From Paraburkholderia phenazinium (GTDB taxonomy: Bacteria; Pseudomonadota; Gammaproteobacteria; Burkholderiales; Burkholderiaceae): a DNA stretch of 64,000 nucleotides. The DNA is taken from contig NZ_FSRU01000001.1 of the NCBI RefSeq assembly GCF_900142845.1, positions 3,100,001 through 3,164,000 on the forward strand, given 5' to 3'. How positions within the stretch are numbered: position 1 is the stretch's first letter; each line of letters begins with the position of its first letter. The translations under genes and the position numbers were made by a program. Of this stretch, positions 1-9,021 are shown in pieces. The notes beneath the pieces are model-generated. The model saw only the letters and a program-made list of their open reading frames with translations, made no database searches and was not told the origin of the DNA.

Positions 1-1
1 C

Positions 2-706
2 TTCACGCCGGACGAGACCCTGACGCTGCCCACGCATGGCTTTTCGTTGCGCTGGTTTCGCGCGATCCTCGACTATCCCGACTTCATCTCGGCCTTCTTC
101 AACAGCCTGAAACTCGCCTTCGCCTCGGCGACGCTGTCGCTGATCGTTGCGCTGCCGGCGGCGCTCGCCATCGGCAGGGCACGGTTTCCGGGGCGTGGGT
201 TTTTGAACGGACTGCTGCTCTCGCCGCTGGTGATTCCCGGCCTCGTGCTGGGCATTGCCTTGCTGCGCTTCTTTGCGCTGATCGGCGCCACGGGTTCGTT
301 CGCGTGGCTGGTCCTCGCGCACATGATCATCATCACGCCGTTCGTGATGCGGCTGGTGCTCGCCTCGGTGAGCGGCCTCGACCGCAGCGTCGAACATGCG
401 GCCGCCTCGCTCGGCGCCGATGCGTGGACCACCTTCCGCCGCATCACCTTTCCGATGATCCTGCCCGGCATCACGGGCGGCTGGCTGCTCGCCTTCATCA
501 ACAGCTTCGACGAGCTGACCATGTCGATCTTCGTCACCTCGCCGCAAACCGTCACGCTGCCGGTGCGCATGTACATGTACGCCACCGAATCGATCGATCC
601 GATGATGGCCTCCGTCTCCGCGCTGGTGATCTTCATCACGGCCGGCGCGATGCTGCTGCTCGACCGCGTGTATGGACTCAACCGCATTCTGATCGGCCAG
701 CACTGA
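2..706 (+). CDS. ABC transporter inner membrane permease, PotC-like (5' end missing)
   Basis: Inner membrane permease of a spermidine/putrescine-type ABC importer. The reading frame is open from base 2, so the gene starts before the window; about 234 residues are visible. A TTG at 47 is an internal codon rather than the start, because the preceding residues fit the loop before the membrane domain in this family. The visible part has several hydrophobic helices and the cytoplasmic EAA loop near visible residues 130-155 (AAASLGADAWTTFRRI followed by PMILPG), which docks on the ATPase. The stop overlaps the next start (TGATG), so it is co-transcribed with the dehydrogenase subunits. The binding protein of the same system lies at 3726-4772; the ATPase and second permease are presumably upstream. 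The substrate is not readable from sequence; the neighbours suggest an amine, opine or amino acid. Confidence 0.9.
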   Translation, partial: FTPDETLTLPTHGFSLRWFRAILDYPDFISAFFNSLKLAFASATLSLIVALPAALAIGRARFPGRGFLNGLLLSPLVIPGLVLGIALLRFFALIGATGSFAWLVLAHMIIITPFVMRLVLASVSGLDRSVEHAAASLGADAWTTFRRITFPMILPGITGGWLLAFINSFDELTMSIFVTSPQTVTLPVRMYMYATESIDPMMASVSALVIFITAGAMLLLDRVYGLNRILIGQH

Positions 707-1149
707 TGACTTCCCCTGACCTGCCCCGTATGACACGCCCTCCGCATGCGCCTGATGCTGCGTCCGTCAGCCCCGCTGCGCTTGCCGAACCCGGTCCGCA
801 ATTCGTTAGGGTTGCTGAGTTGCATCGTGAGCCGCTCGCTTTCGTTCTGGATGGCAGGGACGCCACGGCGCTCGCAGGCGACACCGTACTGACCGCGATC
901 CTGATGCAGCAACGCAGCGTGCGCCACAGCGAATTCAGCGGCGAGCCGCGCGCCGGGTTTTGCCTGATCGGCGCCTGCCAGGACTGCTGGGTACGCAGCG
1001 AAGACGGCACGCGCCTGCGCGCCTGTTCGACCTTGCTCGCCGCCGGCATGCGCATCGTCACGCGTAATGCTGTCGTAGTCGTAGCCGCCAACGCCTCAAT
1101 GGACCCGATGGCTTCGGCATCCCCCGCATCCGACGGAGTCGCGCCATGA
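706..1149 (+). CDS. (2Fe-2S)-binding small subunit of a heterotrimeric amine/opine-type dehydrogenase
   Basis: Small ferredoxin-like subunit (147 aa) of the family that includes HcnA, opine oxidase subunit C and the gamma subunit of D-hydroxyproline dehydrogenase. Cysteines at about residues 86, 91, 94 and 107 give C-x4-C-x2-C-x12-C, the plant-type 2Fe-2S ligand pattern (CLIGACQDC is the first part). The N-terminal 40 residues are a proline-rich extension not usual in the roughly 100-residue homologues, so a later start is possible, but the ATG at 706 overlaps the upstream stop and fits translational coupling. The stop overlaps the ATG of the FAD subunit. Its role would be to pass electrons between the two flavoprotein subunits. 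The assignment to the complex is secure; the substrate is inferred only. Confidence 0.88.
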   Translation: MTSPDLPRMTRPPHAPDAASVSPAALAEPGPQFVRVAELHREPLAFVLDGRDATALAGDTVLTAILMQQRSVRHSEFSGEPRAGFCLIGACQDCWVRSEDGTRLRACSTLLAAGMRIVTRNAVVVVAANASMDPMASASPASDGVAP

Positions 1150-2579
1150 ACGACCAACGCCGCGTCGTGATTGTCGGCGCTGGACCGGCCGGCGTGCGCG
1201 CCGCCGAAACGCTCGTCGCGGCGGGAATCAAACCCGTCGTGCTCGACGAGAACGCCCGCTGGGGCGGCCAGATCTATCGGCAGCCGCCCGCCGATGCCGG
1301 CTTCGAGCGCTCGAAGCAGACTCTCTACGGTTTCGAAGCCCGCAAGGCCGATGCGCTGCATGCGACCATGGCCGCCCTGCTGCCGCATCTCGACTACCGT
1401 CCCGACACGCTAGCCTGGGCCTGCGCGCCCGGCCGACTCGATACGCTGCACGCAGGACGCGAAACCGGCGTGCCGTTCTCGCATCTGATCATCGCCAGCG
1501 GCGCGACCGATCGCATTCTGCCGGTGCCCGGCTGGACGCTGCCGGGCGTCTACACGTTAGGCGGCGCGCAGGTCGCGCTGAAGTCGCAAGGCTGCGCGAT
1601 CGGCCGGCGCGTCGTGCTGGCCGGCACCGGACCGCTGCTCTACCTCGTTGCTTACCAATACGTCAAAGCCGGGGCACATGTCGCCGCCGTCCTCGACACC
1701 AGCGCGCTCTCGCAACAGATGGCCGCGGCGCCGAAACTCGCGCTCCAGCCGGCCACCTTTGCGAAAGGACTCTACTACGTCGGGTGGCTGAAGACACGTG
1801 GCGTGCGAATCGAGCGCAACGTGACGCTCGTCGGCATCAAGGGCGGGCGCCACGTCAGCGGCATTACCTGGCAAGGTGCGCGCAGCGGCGCGCCGAACGA
1901 GACGCTCGACTGCGATGCCGTGGGCCTCGGCTTCGGTCTGCGTCCGGAAACCCAGCTCGCCGATCTGGCCGGCTGCCGTTTCCGCTTCGATGCGCAAAAC
2001 CGCTGCTGGCTGCCCGAACTCGACGCCGGCGGGCGCAGTTCGGTGCCGGGCATTTACCTGGCCGGCGACGGCGCGGGCATCGCCGGCGCCGATGCCGCCG
2101 AACTGGCCGGACGCCGCACCGCCCTCGCCTTGCTCGACGATCTCGGCGTCGCCCATCCGCGTGGTCAAGGCATGCCCGACGCGGCCACGCTCGATCGTCG
2201 CCTGCAACGCATCGCCGTGTTCCGTGCGGGCCTCGAAGCCGCTTTCGCGCCACCCGCGCGCGCGGCCTCGCAATGGCCCGACACAATGACCGTGTGCCGC
2301 TGCGAAGAGGTCGACGCCGGCACGCTGCGTCAATGCATCCGCAGTGGCGCAGCCGGTGAGATCAACCGTCTGAAAGCACTGACGCGCGTCGGCATGGGCC
2401 GTTGCCAGGGCCGCATGTGCGGCGAAGCGGCGCTCGCGCTGCTCAGCACGGAAACCGGCAAGCCGCTCGAGGCGGTGGGCCGGCTGCGCAGCCAGCCGCC
2501 GGTCAAACCGATTCCCATGTCGCCCGCGCTCTATACCGAGGGCGTCACCGAGATTCCCGAGGACGCCCGCGATGAATAA
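1146..2579 (+). CDS. FAD/NAD(P)-binding oxidoreductase subunit with BFD-like [2Fe-2S] domain (HcnB/OoxA type)
   Basis: Large pyridine-nucleotide-disulfide-oxidoreductase-like subunit, 477 aa, close to the length of HcnB and opine oxidase subunit A. The N-terminal dinucleotide fold has GAGPAG near residue 10; a second Rossmann motif (GTGPLLYLVA) lies near residue 160. The C-terminal part is a BFD-like 2Fe-2S domain with cysteines at about residues 384, 386, 420 and 425 (VCRCEE, then RCQGRMC). The gene overlaps its neighbours on both sides by a few bases, indicating one operon with the small 2Fe-2S subunit and the DAO-type subunit. In this family the complex oxidises opines, D-amino acids or glycine and delivers electrons to the respiratory chain. 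Cyanide synthesis is not favoured here because the genes sit between ABC importer genes. Confidence 0.9.
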   Translation: MNDQRRVVIVGAGPAGVRAAETLVAAGIKPVVLDENARWGGQIYRQPPADAGFERSKQTLYGFEARKADALHATMAALLPHLDYRPDTLAWACAPGRLDTLHAGRETGVPFSHLIIASGATDRILPVPGWTLPGVYTLGGAQVALKSQGCAIGRRVVLAGTGPLLYLVAYQYVKAGAHVAAVLDTSALSQQMAAAPKLALQPATFAKGLYYVGWLKTRGVRIERNVTLVGIKGGRHVSGITWQGARSGAPNETLDCDAVGLGFGLRPETQLADLAGCRFRFDAQNRCWLPELDAGGRSSVPGIYLAGDGAGIAGADAAELAGRRTALALLDDLGVAHPRGQGMPDAATLDRRLQRIAVFRAGLEAAFAPPARAASQWPDTMTVCRCEEVDAGTLRQCIRSGAAGEINRLKALTRVGMGRCQGRMCGEAALALLSTETGKPLEAVGRLRSQPPVKPIPMSPALYTEGVTEIPEDARDE

Positions 2580-3705
2580 ACCCGTGCACTACGACGTCGC
2601 GATTGCGGGCGGCGGCCTGGTGGGTGCGTCGAGCGCGCTCGCGCTGGCGAAAAGCGGCTTGCGCGTAGGTCTGTTCGAGCGGCGCTTCTGCGGCGCGCAG
2701 GCGAGCGGCGTCAACTACGGCGGCGTGCGCTGCCAGGGACGGCCGGTCGAACAGATGCCGCTCGCCATGCGTGCGCGGCGCGTGTGGGATCGCTTGCCCG
2801 AGCTGATCGGTATCGACGGCGAGTTCGTGGTCTCCGGCCATTTGCGGCTCGCCCGCAGCGAGGCCGATCTGGCCGCGCTCGAAAGCTGGGCGCAGATGGC
2901 GCGTCAACACGGCCTCGATCCGCAACTGATCAGCGGCGAGACGTTCCGCCGCCGTTATCCGTGGCTCGGCGCGGCGGCGATCGGCGGCTCGCTGTGCGCC
3001 AGCGACGGTCACGCGAACCCGCGCCTCGTCTCGCCGGCCTTTGCGCGCGCCGCGCGGGCGGCCGGCGCCGAGGTTCGTGAGCAGACCGAACTGACCGACA
3101 TCCGCCACGACGGGACGCGCTTTCACCTGAGCGCGGGCGACCTGCGCTTCACCGCCGACTGGTTGATCAACTCGGCCGGCGCATGGGCCAATAAGGTCGC
3201 CGCGTCATTCGGCGAGACCGTGCCCCTGAAGCCGATCTATCCGAACATGTGGGTCACCGAGCCCTTGCCGCTCTTTATCACGCACAACCTCGGCGTGTAT
3301 GGCGGCGGCATCTACGCGCGCCAGGTCGCACGCGGCAATTGCGTGGTCGGCGGCGGTCGCGGTCATGGCGACGGCGAATACGGCCAGCCCTCCACCGAAA
3401 CCACCCGCGCCGTGATGCGCGACGCCTGCGCCCTGTTGCCCGCGCTGCGCGACGCCCTGCTGATCCGCACGTGGAGCGGCGTCGAAGGCGAAACGCCGGA
3501 CAGCAATCCGATCATCGGCGCGAGCCGCACCGTGCCGCGCCTGCTGCACGCCTTCGGTTTTTCGGGCGGCGGCTTTCTGCTCGCGCCCGGTGTCGGCGAA
3601 GTGCTGGCCGACCTGGTCGTCCACGGTTCGACCGCCACACCGCTCGAGGCGTTTTCGATCGAACGCTTTACGTCCGTCCCTACCCCTAGCTTGCACGCTC
3701 TCTAG
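2572..3705 (+). CDS. FAD-dependent oxidoreductase of the DAO family (HcnC/OoxB type subunit)
   Basis: Catalytic flavoprotein subunit, 377 aa, of the D-amino acid oxidase/glycine oxidase fold. It begins with the FAD-binding motif AIAGGGLVGASSALALAKSG at about residue 10 and an acidic strand end (LFERR). The C-terminal part carries the family motif around FSGGGFLLAPGVGEVLADL, which closes the FAD site. The start codon lies 8 bases inside the preceding gene and is preceded by GAGG, so translation is coupled. With the two upstream subunits it makes a heterotrimeric membrane-linked dehydrogenase for an imported amine-type compound. The next gene, the binding protein, starts 20 bases after its stop. 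Substrate unknown. Confidence 0.9.
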   Translation: MNKPVHYDVAIAGGGLVGASSALALAKSGLRVGLFERRFCGAQASGVNYGGVRCQGRPVEQMPLAMRARRVWDRLPELIGIDGEFVVSGHLRLARSEADLAALESWAQMARQHGLDPQLISGETFRRRYPWLGAAAIGGSLCASDGHANPRLVSPAFARAARAAGAEVREQTELTDIRHDGTRFHLSAGDLRFTADWLINSAGAWANKVAASFGETVPLKPIYPNMWVTEPLPLFITHNLGVYGGGIYARQVARGNCVVGGGRGHGDGEYGQPSTETTRAVMRDACALLPALRDALLIRTWSGVEGETPDSNPIIGASRTVPRLLHAFGFSGGGFLLAPGVGEVLADLVVHGSTATPLEAFSIERFTSVPTPSLHAL

Positions 3706-3725
3706 TCAAACCCAGGAGATCCACC

Positions 3726-4772
3726 ATGAAATTGTTCAGAACGATGGCCGCGCTCGCCGCCTTGTGCGCATTCGGTGCGGCCGCGCCGGCGTGGTCGCAG
3801 ACCAAGACGATCTATATCGGCATGAACGGCGGCCCGATGGAAAAGGCCTATACGAGCCAGGTGCTGCCCGACTTCGAAAAAGCCAACAACGTGAAAGTGG
3901 TGGTGGTGCCGGGCACGTCGTCGGACATTCTCGCCAAGCTGCTCGCCAACAAGGCGAATCCGGGGATCCACGTGGTGTTTCTCGACGACGGTGTGATGGC
4001 GCGCGCGGTCAGCATGGGCGTCTGCCAGAAGCTCGATGACGCGCCCGTCCTCAAGGAACTCTACCCGTTTGCGCGCATGAAGGACGATATGGGCGCGGGC
4101 GTGCAGCTCGGCATGACCGGCATTGCGTACAACAAGAAGCTGTTTGCCGAAAAAGGCTGGGCGCCGCCCACCTCGTGGATGGACTTCGCCGATCCGAAGT
4201 ACAAGGGCAAAGTGGTGTTCCAGTCGGAGTCGAGCAGCACGTTCGGCCTGCACGGTTTTCTGGCGATCAATCGTCTGATGGGCGGTAGCGAGCAGAACGT
4301 CGAGCCGGCCTTCACGAAATGGTCCACAACGGTGGGGCCGAATGTCGCCGAGTACGTGCCGAACTCGGCGAAGATTTCGGAAATGGTGCAGACGGGCGAA
4401 GCGGGTCTGTTCCCGCTGACGCCGACCGGCGTCAGCGATCTGCAGGACAAAGGCCTTCCGGTGGCGTATGTGAATCCGAAGGAAGGTCCAGTGCTGCTGC
4501 TGGTCGACCTGTGCGTGGTGAACAACAACTCCGACCCGGCGCTCGCCCAGAAGCTCGCGCAATTCCTGCTGTCCGCCCCGGCGCAAACCAAAGCGGCCGA
4601 TGCCGGCAAGCAGATCCCCACCAACCGTCTCGCGAAGATGCCTGCGGCGATGCAGCAGAGCCTCGGCAATATCGACGATCTGCTGCACAAGGTGACCGTA
4701 GTGGATTGGGATGCGATCAATGCGCACCGCGCGCAGTGGGATACGCGCTGGAACCGGCAGATCGAGCAGTAA
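3726..4772 (+). CDS. Periplasmic substrate-binding protein of a polyamine-type ABC importer
   Basis: Extracellular solute-binding protein of the PotD/PotF group, 348 aa. A Sec signal peptide covers about residues 1-25 and ends in PAWSQ. The mature protein begins with an iron/polyamine-type strand (IYIGMNGGPMEKAY). The AGGAG ribosome site 7 bases before the ATG is strong. It follows the dehydrogenase genes in the same orientation, so uptake and oxidation of one substrate are probably coupled. Having the binding protein last in the operon, separated from the permease by the enzyme genes, is an unusual order. A stable hairpin follows the stop. Confidence 0.9.
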   Translation: MKLFRTMAALAALCAFGAAAPAWSQTKTIYIGMNGGPMEKAYTSQVLPDFEKANNVKVVVVPGTSSDILAKLLANKANPGIHVVFLDDGVMARAVSMGVCQKLDDAPVLKELYPFARMKDDMGAGVQLGMTGIAYNKKLFAEKGWAPPTSWMDFADPKYKGKVVFQSESSSTFGLHGFLAINRLMGGSEQNVEPAFTKWSTTVGPNVAEYVPNSAKISEMVQTGEAGLFPLTPTGVSDLQDKGLPVAYVNPKEGPVLLLVDLCVVNNNSDPALAQKLAQFLLSAPAQTKAADAGKQIPTNRLAKMPAAMQQSLGNIDDLLHKVTVVDWDAINAHRAQWDTRWNRQIEQ

Positions 4773-4778
4773 GCCCGA

Positions 4779-4802
4779 CGCGCCTCGGTTCGCCGAGGCG
4801 TG
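4779..4802 (+). terminator. Hairpin terminator candidate after the importer/dehydrogenase operon
   Basis: CGCCTCGG, a TTCG tetraloop, then CCGAGGCG, extendable by two further pairs, 6 bases after the stop of the binding protein gene. There is no clear U tract, so this may be a Rho-assisted end or an mRNA-stabilising hairpin. Confidence 0.55.
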
Positions 4803-4829
4803 CCCCGATAGGCTTCAGTTCACCTCAGT

Positions 4830-5129
4830 TCACTTCACGACGGAGAGCGCGACCGCGAGCCAGATCGCGCTCACGCCGCCGAGAAACAGACGCCGGGCGA
4901 CGCGGATCCCGGCGTCGCTGGTTTCGGTTTCGACCGGGCGGGTTGCCGTCCACGGCACGAGGCCGAGGCAGGCGAAGCCGCCCAGTGCGAACAGCACCAC
5001 CAGCACGTCGGTGAATCGCCACGGCGCGGGCTCATGGACGCCCCAGTAGCCGAGATACACGATACCGAACGAAAACGCCGTCGCCGACGCCGAACTCAGC
5101 GCCACCACCGACCCTGTTGGACTCGGCAT
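4830..5129 (-). CDS. Small integral membrane protein, function unknown
   Basis: Predicted 99-residue inner membrane protein. Three hydrophobic stretches are visible (near residues 17-30, 42-60 and 82-98, the last ending LAVALSVVK). A strong ribosome site AGGAGG precedes the ATG. It stands alone between the importer operon (convergent) and the ketopantoate reductase gene. It is not recognised as a named family; the codon pattern and ribosome site support a real gene. Confidence 0.7.
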   Translation of the reverse strand: MPSPTGSVVALSSASATAFSFGIVYLGYWGVHEPAPWRFTDVLVVLFALGGFACLGLVPWTATRPVETETSDAGIRVARRLFLGGVSAIWLAVALSVVK

Positions 5130-5232
5130 GATGTCCTCCTGTCGCCCACCTGCCGCCGCAGCGCGGCTTGAGCGATTCTACCGCGTGGCGTGCGCCGCCC
5201 CGAGCAAGGCGCCGTGAGACGCGGCCAACGGT

Positions 5233-6168
5233 CTATGCGGTACGCGCCTCGCGTGCCTCATAGGCCTTCAGGTGGTTATAGGCGATGCGCAGCAGCGACA
5301 ACCCCGCGTCGCGCTGCTGTGCCGAACCGCCGCGCTGGATCAGGTCGCCGAGAATATGGTCGGCCTCGGTGCGGGAATGGTTCTCGACGTCGCGCAACAT
5401 CGACGCCGTCAGCGGCGAAGGCGTGAAGAGCGTCTGATTGGCGCGGGCGTCGAAATGCGGCCCCATCGTAAAGCCGTTGTGCTGCGCGATTGCGCGGCAT
5501 TCGCCCAGCACGCCTTCGATCGCGCGACGGCCATCCGGTGCGCTGAGAATATCGGCCACCGCGCCGCGGAACAGGCAGGTGCTGGCGGCCAGCGTCGCGA
5601 GGAACACCCACTTTTCCCACATGCTCAGCAGGATATGGTCGCTCGGCAGGACGTCGAAGCCCGCGCCCGACATCTGTTCGCCGATCTCCCGCACCCGGGC
5701 CGACAGGCCGCCTTCCAGCTCGCCGAAGGAGACCGCATGCATTTCGTTCAGATGGACGATCTCGCGCTCGCGATTGAGCGTCGCCGCGATCACGCATTGG
5801 CCGCCCAGCACGCGCGGCGCACCGAACTTTTCTTTCAGGACATCGATATGACGCATGCCGTTGAGCAGCGGCAGGATCAGCGTGGACGGACCAACGAGCG
5901 GCTCGAACGACGCAATCGCGTCGTCGAGGTTGTAGGCCTTGCAACTCAGGATAACCAGATCGAACGGCTCGACGGAGTCGCCCGCCTGCACGGTCTTGGG
6001 GTCGCGCAGCGTGAAGTCGCCACGCGGACTCTTGATGACCAGCCCCGCGCGACGCAACTCTTCGGCCCGGCCCGCCCGCACCAGAAACGTCACGTCACGC
6101 CCGACCTGGGCCAAACGCCCACCGAAGTAACCGCCCACCGCACCTGCACCTACAACCAGAATTCGCAT
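5233..6168 (-). CDS. panE: 2-dehydropantoate 2-reductase family protein
   Basis: NADPH-dependent ketopantoate reductase family enzyme, 311 aa, which in the classical case makes pantoate for coenzyme A synthesis. The N-terminal Rossmann motif is VVGAGAVGGYFGGRLA. The catalytic lysine sits in SMWEKWVFLA near residue 180 and the conserved LLNGMRH segment near residue 100. I chose the ATG at 6168 over the adjoining GTG at 6171 because GAGAGAC is better spaced to it. Burkholderia-type genomes carry several paralogues of this family, and the gene is next to a thiolase rather than panB or panC, so the substrate might be another 2-oxo acid. Confidence 0.85.
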   Translation of the reverse strand: MRILVVGAGAVGGYFGGRLAQVGRDVTFLVRAGRAEELRRAGLVIKSPRGDFTLRDPKTVQAGDSVEPFDLVILSCKAYNLDDAIASFEPLVGPSTLILPLLNGMRHIDVLKEKFGAPRVLGGQCVIAATLNREREIVHLNEMHAVSFGELEGGLSARVREIGEQMSGAGFDVLPSDHILLSMWEKWVFLATLAASTCLFRGAVADILSAPDGRRAIEGVLGECRAIAQHNGFTMGPHFDARANQTLFTPSPLTASMLRDVENHSRTEADHILGDLIQRGGSAQQRDAGLSLLRIAYNHLKAYEAREARTA

Positions 6169-6341
6169 CACATTGTCTCTCGGGAGGAGTTGTTGTTCCG
6201 CTCACGGGCGCCGTGCCGCCTCCAGCCGGAAAGAACCGGAAGGACGCAGGACGCGAACCGGGCATCTGCGTCAATGTAGCAAAAAATCCCGGTCTGCACG
6301 GGCTTGCCCGACGGCGCTCCTGCGTGCGCGTCAAAGTCTCG

Positions 6342-7529
6342 TCAAAGAATTTCGAGCGCCAGTGCGATGCCTTGCCCACCGCCGATGCACAGCGTGACGA
6401 TGCCGCGCTTGAGTCCATCGCGCCGCATCGAGTGGATCAGGCGTGTGGTCAGCACTGCGCCGGTCGCGCCGATCGGGTGGCCGTGGGCGATCGCGCCGCC
6501 TTCGACGTTGACGAGTTGTTCCGCCAGCCCGAGCTGGCGCAACACGGCAATCGGCACGGCGGCAAAGGCCTCGTTGATCTCGACGCGCTCGACATCCTTC
6601 AACTGCCAGCCCGCGCGAGCGAGCGCCATCTGCACGGCGGGCACCGGTCCGAGGCCGAACATGCCGGGCTCGACCGCCGCGACACCGTAGGCGACGAGCC
6701 GCGCGAACGGTTCGATGCCGTGTGCCTCGGCAAAGCCACGCTCCGCGACCACCATGGCGGCCGCGCCGCTATTCAGACCCGGCGCGTTGCCGGCGGTAAT
6801 CGTGCCGTCGGGGCGAAACGCAGGGCGCAGCCGCGCCAGCGTTTCGACGGTGGTATCGGCGCGCGGTTGCTCGTCGCGTGCGAAGTGCTGCGGGCCTTTG
6901 CGTCCTTCGATGGTGACGCTCACCAGTTCGGCGTCGAACCGGCCGCTCTCCTGAGCCGCCACGAAACGCTGCTGCGAACGCGCGGCCCAACGGTCCTGCG
7001 CATCGCGGGTGATGTCCATCTGCGTCACGAGGTCTTCGGTGTGCCAGCCGGAATGCTCGCCGGAAAACGCGTCGACGAGGCCGTCGCGCAGCATGCTGTC
7101 GTGCACCTGCGCATTGCCCATGCGGTAGCCCCAGCGGCCGCCGTCGAGCAGATACGGCGCGCGGTCCATGTTCTCCATGCCGCCCGCCACCGCCGCGTCG
7201 CCGAGGCCCAGCCAGATTTCCTGGGCCGCCGACGCAATGGCCTGAGCGCCCGAGCCACAGACGCGGTTCACGGTCAGCGCGGGCACCGCGACCGGCACAC
7301 CGCCGCCGATTGCGGCCTGACGCGCCGGGTTCATCTTGTTGCCGGCCTGGATCACATTGCCCATCACCACCGAGGCCAACTCGCCTGCGGCAAGACCGCT
7401 GCGGCTCAACGTCTCGCGCACGGCAAGCGCGCCGAGGGCGGTGGCCGGCACGTCTTTCAGCGTGCCGTTGTAAGCGCCAATCGGCGTTCTCACAGGATTG
7501 CAGATCACTACGTCTCGCTTGCTCATCAT
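6342..7529 (-). CDS. Acetyl-CoA C-acyltransferase (thiolase II family)
   Basis: Thiolase of 395 aa that condenses or cleaves acyl-CoA and acetyl-CoA. All catalytic features are present: the nucleophilic cysteine at about residue 91 (NRVCGSGAQAI), NEAFA near residue 318, the histidine in GGAIAHGHPIGATGAV and the C-terminal cysteine in CIGGGQGIAL. Length matches the biosynthetic/degradative acetyl-CoA acetyltransferase group. AGGAG precedes the start; two adjacent ATGs (7529 and 7526) are both possible. It lies 46 bases upstream of the efflux outer membrane gene stop on the same strand but is functionally unrelated. The acyl chain preference is not readable. Confidence 0.92.
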   Translation of the reverse strand: MMSKRDVVICNPVRTPIGAYNGTLKDVPATALGALAVRETLSRSGLAAGELASVVMGNVIQAGNKMNPARQAAIGGGVPVAVPALTVNRVCGSGAQAIASAAQEIWLGLGDAAVAGGMENMDRAPYLLDGGRWGYRMGNAQVHDSMLRDGLVDAFSGEHSGWHTEDLVTQMDITRDAQDRWAARSQQRFVAAQESGRFDAELVSVTIEGRKGPQHFARDEQPRADTTVETLARLRPAFRPDGTITAGNAPGLNSGAAAMVVAERGFAEAHGIEPFARLVAYGVAAVEPGMFGLGPVPAVQMALARAGWQLKDVERVEINEAFAAVPIAVLRQLGLAEQLVNVEGGAIAHGHPIGATGAVLTTRLIHSMRRDGLKRGIVTLCIGGGQGIALALEIL

Positions 7530-7575
7530 CGTCTCTCCTATTCAAGTAACGCTTGCCTGCGCCGCCACTGCCGCG

Positions 7576-9000
7576 TCAGTTCGCGGCCAACGCAGGTTGT
7601 GCATCCCATCCCCCGCCCAGCGAGCGGTACAACGCCACCGCCGCCAGCGCGTGCTCGCGCTTTGCCTGGTTCAATGCTTCGGAATCGCGCAGATACGCCT
7701 CTTGTGCCGCCAGTACGTCCAGGAAGCTCGACGCGCCGTCCTTGTACAACTCGGTGGACAACCGCAGCGCGTGATTCGACGCGTCCAGCGCGCCGCCGAG
7801 ACGGTCCACCTGCACGGCATCGTTGACCAGATCGCTGCGGGTGTCTTCGACTTCCTTTAGCGCCTGCAGCAGGGTCTGCTGCAGGCCGAGTTGCGATTCG
7901 CGCATCTTGCTTTCGCTCTCGTCGATGCCGGCGCTGATCCGGCCGGCGTTGAAGATCGGGCTCGTCGCGTTCAAGGCGGCGCTGAACAGGTTGTCGGTCA
8001 AGGTGGGCAAGCCGAGATACGACGAAGCCAGCAGGCCGTCCGCGAGATTCAGCTTGAACTGCGGATAGCGCTGCGCCTTCGACACCCCCACCTCGGCCGC
8101 GCGCTGTTCGACGCTTGCGTAGGCAGTGCGCACGTCGGGCCGGCGCAGCAGCGCTTCGGACGGCAGGATCTGCGGGACGCTTTGCGCCGGCGCCGGAATG
8201 TCGCGCGCCTCGGTGAGCAGCAGGTTGCCGACGCTCTCCGGCGTACGCCCCGAATACACGGCGATCAGGCTGAGCTGATGCTGGATCCGCGAATTCACCT
8301 GCGGAATCTGCGCCTGCAGATCCTGCAACTGATTCTGCGCACGGGCGACGTCGAGCTGCGTCGACAGGCCGTAGTGCAGCCGCTCCTGCGTAAGCTTGAG
8401 CGCGCGACTGCGGATCTGCTCGTTGTCGTTCAGGATCTGCAGTTCCGACTGCGCCCAGCGCAGGTCGATATAGGCAGAGGCCGTGTTGGCCGCCAAGGCG
8501 AGCCGCAATTCGTTCAACGCGGCTTCGCGACCCGCGACCTGGGCCTGCGCGGCCAGCACCGCCAGCCGTTCGCCGCCGAACACGTCGGGCGTCCAGCTCG
8601 CCGCCACGCCGACGCCCGCCTGGCGAACATAGCCGAGCGGCGGCGGCGCGTTGAGTCGCTCATCGGTCGCCGTCGCCGTGGCGTCGAGTTCAGGCAGCAA
8701 CACCGAACGCTGCTGCGTGGTAATCGCTTGCGCCTGCTTGACGCGCTCGACTGCGGCCTGCACATCCAGATTGCCGTTCAACACGGACTCAACCAGTTGA
8801 TGCAGCACCGGGTCGCCGAAACGCGCCCACCAGGCGTTCGCATCCACGGTGTCCTGCGGCGCGTCGACGCTCCACGCCGCGGGCGCGACGGCCTGCACGA
8901 CGTGCGGCAGGTCCGCATGCGTTTCCGGCTGAACGGCACAGGCCCCCAGCCCGAGCAACAGAAACGCACTCACACCAGTTTTGGCGACGATCGATTTCAT
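7576..9000 (-). CDS. NodT-family outer membrane efflux lipoprotein
   Basis: Outer membrane factor (TolC/OprM/NodT type), 474 aa, forming the exit channel of a tripartite pump. A lipoprotein signal is visible with lipid-attachment cysteine at about residue 21 (LLGLGAC). Two OEP repeats with long coiled-coil helices follow. Conserved segments include the LLRRPDVRTAYASVEQRAAEVGV region, here split as LLRRPDV and AEVGVSKAQRYPQ. It is the last gene of a membrane-fusion, DHA2 pump and channel set, beginning 21 bases after the pump stop, and AAGGATAAC precedes its ATG. It should be controlled together with the pump by the MarR genes upstream. Confidence 0.93.
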   Translation of the reverse strand: MKSIVAKTGVSAFLLLGLGACAVQPETHADLPHVVQAVAPAAWSVDAPQDTVDANAWWARFGDPVLHQLVESVLNGNLDVQAAVERVKQAQAITTQQRSVLLPELDATATATDERLNAPPPLGYVRQAGVGVAASWTPDVFGGERLAVLAAQAQVAGREAALNELRLALAANTASAYIDLRWAQSELQILNDNEQIRSRALKLTQERLHYGLSTQLDVARAQNQLQDLQAQIPQVNSRIQHQLSLIAVYSGRTPESVGNLLLTEARDIPAPAQSVPQILPSEALLRRPDVRTAYASVEQRAAEVGVSKAQRYPQFKLNLADGLLASSYLGLPTLTDNLFSAALNATSPIFNAGRISAGIDESESKMRESQLGLQQTLLQALKEVEDTRSDLVNDAVQVDRLGGALDASNHALRLSTELYKDGASSFLDVLAAQEAYLRDSEALNQAKREHALAAVALYRSLGGGWDAQPALAAN

Positions 9001-9021
9001 ATCGTTATCCTTATGAATTCA

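Noticed and set aside
706..3705. Hydrogen cyanide synthase hcnABC
   Set aside because: The subunits fit that superfamily, but the location inside an ABC importer operon and the extended small subunit fit amine or opine oxidation better.
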